From: Liolophura sinensis
Taxonomy: Eukaryota > Mollusca > Polyplacophora > Chitonida > Chitonidae
Assembly (NCBI RefSeq): GCF_032854445.1
Contig: NW_027018284.1
Span: 1 to 47,059 of the forward strand
DNA: 47,059 nucleotides
Direction: 5' to 3'
This document shows positions 45,464-47,059 of the stretch, in pieces. The notes under the pieces were generated by a model that was not told the DNA's origin, did not search any database, and saw only the letters and a list, made by a program, of their open reading frames with translations. Each line of letters begins with the position of its first letter. The first letter of the stretch is position 1. The translations under genes and the position numbers were made by a program.

Positions 45464-47059
45464 GCACGTACTAGATACAAAGAAAGACAGCATAGACTAA
45501 ATCACGACTACTGTAGCTCCTACCATTTAAAATTGGCGGACCTACAGATGTAGTAAATATACAACAACTATCCAAGTATGGGTGGTAGAACTTTTCCTTT
45601 CCTAGCATGTGATAGTGCTAATTGAAGATTTACACCAGCACGTAGCACATACAAGGAAGGGAAGACGCCTGACTGGAAGTGAATTCCAGGCACACAACTG
45701 ATGGTAAGAATACCCTTCCTAGCATCTAATAGTGCTAGATTTTGCTTTACACCAGCCCATATCAGATCCAAGGAAGGGATTGAATTCGAATGAAAAATTG
45801 TCGTCAACGATGTTGTGTTTCCTTCCTAGCATCTGATAGTGCTAGTGGGAATGAAAAGACCAGCACGTACTAGATACAAGGAAGGATGTAATAGGCATTG
45901 GAAAAAGTATAACACTGGCTGTTTATATGTGGGGAAAATGACACCACTCGAAAAGTCTTAAAGCTTGGATTGACAGCTGAGAAAAATGTGTCTATCGAGT
46001 AGAAGCGTGGAAAATGTTTACTGTGTGTGAATTCCTGCTGTGTTTCCTTTCTTGAAATAATCACTGGTGAGTCTAAAACAAAAGACTAATGAATGAAACG
46101 TATATATCCTCCTCTACACAAAGAAGAAATATAGGCATTGGGCAGAGTTTTAGCAGTACACTTTTAGGCATGCTTCAGACAGTTGTTTGCTGATTTTAAT
46201 GATTGCTCCACACGCCATCCTAAGCATCTAATAGTGCTAATATAGTTTTTAAAACCAGCATGTACTAGATACAAAGAAAGACAGCATAGACTAAATCACG
46301 ACTACTGTAGCTCCTTCCAGGTAAAATTAGCGGACCTACAGATGTAGTAAATATACAACAACTATCCAAGTATGGGTGGTAGAACTTTTCCTTTCCTAGC
46401 ATGTGATAGTGCTAATTGAAGATTTACACCAGCACGTAGCACATACAAGGAAGGGAAGACGCCTGACTGGAAGTGAATTCCAGGCACACAACTGATGGTA
46501 AGAATACCCTCCCTAGCATCTAATAGTGCTAGTTTTTGCTTTACACCAGCCCATATCAGATCCAAGGAAGGGATTGAAGTCGAATGAAAAAATTGTCGTC
46601 AACGATGTTGTGTTTCCTTCCTAGCATCTGATAGTGCTAGTGGGAATGAAAAGACCAGCACGTACTAGATACAAGGAAGGATGTAAGAGGCAGTGGAAAA
46701 AGTATAACATTGGCTGTTTATATGTGGGAAAAATGACACCACTCGAAAAGTCTTAAAGCTTGGATTGACAGTTGAGAAAAATGTGTCTGGCCAGTAGAAG
46801 CGTGGAAAATGTTTACTGTGTGTGAATTCCAGCTGTGTTTCCTTTCTTGAAATTATCACTGGTGAGTGTAAAACAAAAGACTAATGAATTAAACGTAAAT
46901 ATCCTCCTCTACACAAAGAAGAAATATAGGCATTGGCAGAGTTTTAGCAGTACACTTTAAGGCATGCTTCAGACAGTTGTTTGCCGATTTTGATGATTGC
47001 TCCACACGCCATCCTAAGCAGCTAATAGTGCTAATATAGTTTTTAAAACCAGCACGTAC
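45464..47059 (+). repeat. Long-range duplication B, right copy (cut by window end)
   Basis: The partner of 42300-43895. The few differences noted are single-base homopolymer changes, such as ATTGGGCAGAG at 46138 and a longer A-run at 46585, with GATGGGTAAG at 43330 in the other copy. Confidence 0.78.

Larger units (their letters stand above)
17192..47059 (+). repeat. Satellite array, main block (~793-bp units, open at right end)
   Basis: Unit starts, taken as CAAGG after AGATA: 17192, 17985, 18777, 19570, 20354, 21146, 21938, 22731, 23516, 24308, 25101, 25885, 26678, 27820, 28613, 29755, 30538, 31331, 32118, 32911, 33703, 34845, 35628, 36412, 37196, 37979, 38771, 39557, 40347, 41137, 41930, 42713, 43507, 44300, 45093, 45877, 46672. 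This gives 36 complete units and a cut one. Three length classes occur: about 793, about 784 (a 9-bp shorter GGCATTGGCAGAGTTTT region) and 1142 (compound). Most units contain one HindIII site (AAGCTT) and a GAATTC. No convincing gene lies inside. The recurring open frames of 64 and 79 residues on the minus strand are treated as non-coding. Confidence 0.97.

Noticed and set aside
17192-47059. CRISPR-like array of regular repeats
   Set aside because: The whole ~793-bp unit is repeated with no unique spacers, and the context is a eukaryotic genome.

Overview
The window is nuclear DNA from an invertebrate animal. It has a gene with nine short exons and GT-AG introns, scattered SINE-like fragments, a LINE-type retrotransposon and a large satellite array. 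The SINE 3' ends (TATTCTTGAGTACGG followed by an AATAAA-rich tail), the GAGTGAGTGAGTGCTTGGGG-type fragment and the many ACATGTA words resemble repeats I know from molluscs. A bivalve or gastropod is my best guess, but this is inference and no database was searched.

Layout. (1) 1-1063: 5' flank with one SINE-like fragment. (2) 1064-9459, + strand: a complete nine-exon gene for the beta subunit of mitochondrial NAD-dependent isocitrate dehydrogenase (IDH3B). The joined coding sequence is 1104 bases (367 residues). All eight introns are GT-AG, every exon phase fits, and exon 1 encodes an arginine-rich mitochondrial presequence. Introns 3, 4, 5 and 7 carry SINE-like sequence. (3) 9460-10857: 3' flank with low-complexity DNA. 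(4) 10858-47059: a satellite array with a basic unit of about 793 bp. It is diverged at its left edge, more homogeneous inside, and runs off the right end of the window. (5) 12609-17191: one apparently intact non-LTR retrotransposon on the minus strand, inserted inside a satellite unit.

The satellite is the unusual part. Each unit carries four copies of a roughly 65-base imperfect hairpin whose arms keep pairing although the copies differ in sequence. About 38 units imply roughly 150 hairpins. Units are grouped into higher-order repeats: a 2.37-kb trimer present three times, and 1142-bp compound units present three times with the same internal junction. Two long-range duplications are also visible, at offsets of about 7441 and 3164 bp. 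The right copy of the larger one carries a cluster of one-base indels that looks like unpolished long-read sequence, so copy number here should be treated with caution.

IDH3B and the LINE pair ORF1/ORF2 are the only convincing protein-coding units. The many 60-130 residue open frames in the array are by-products of the repeat.
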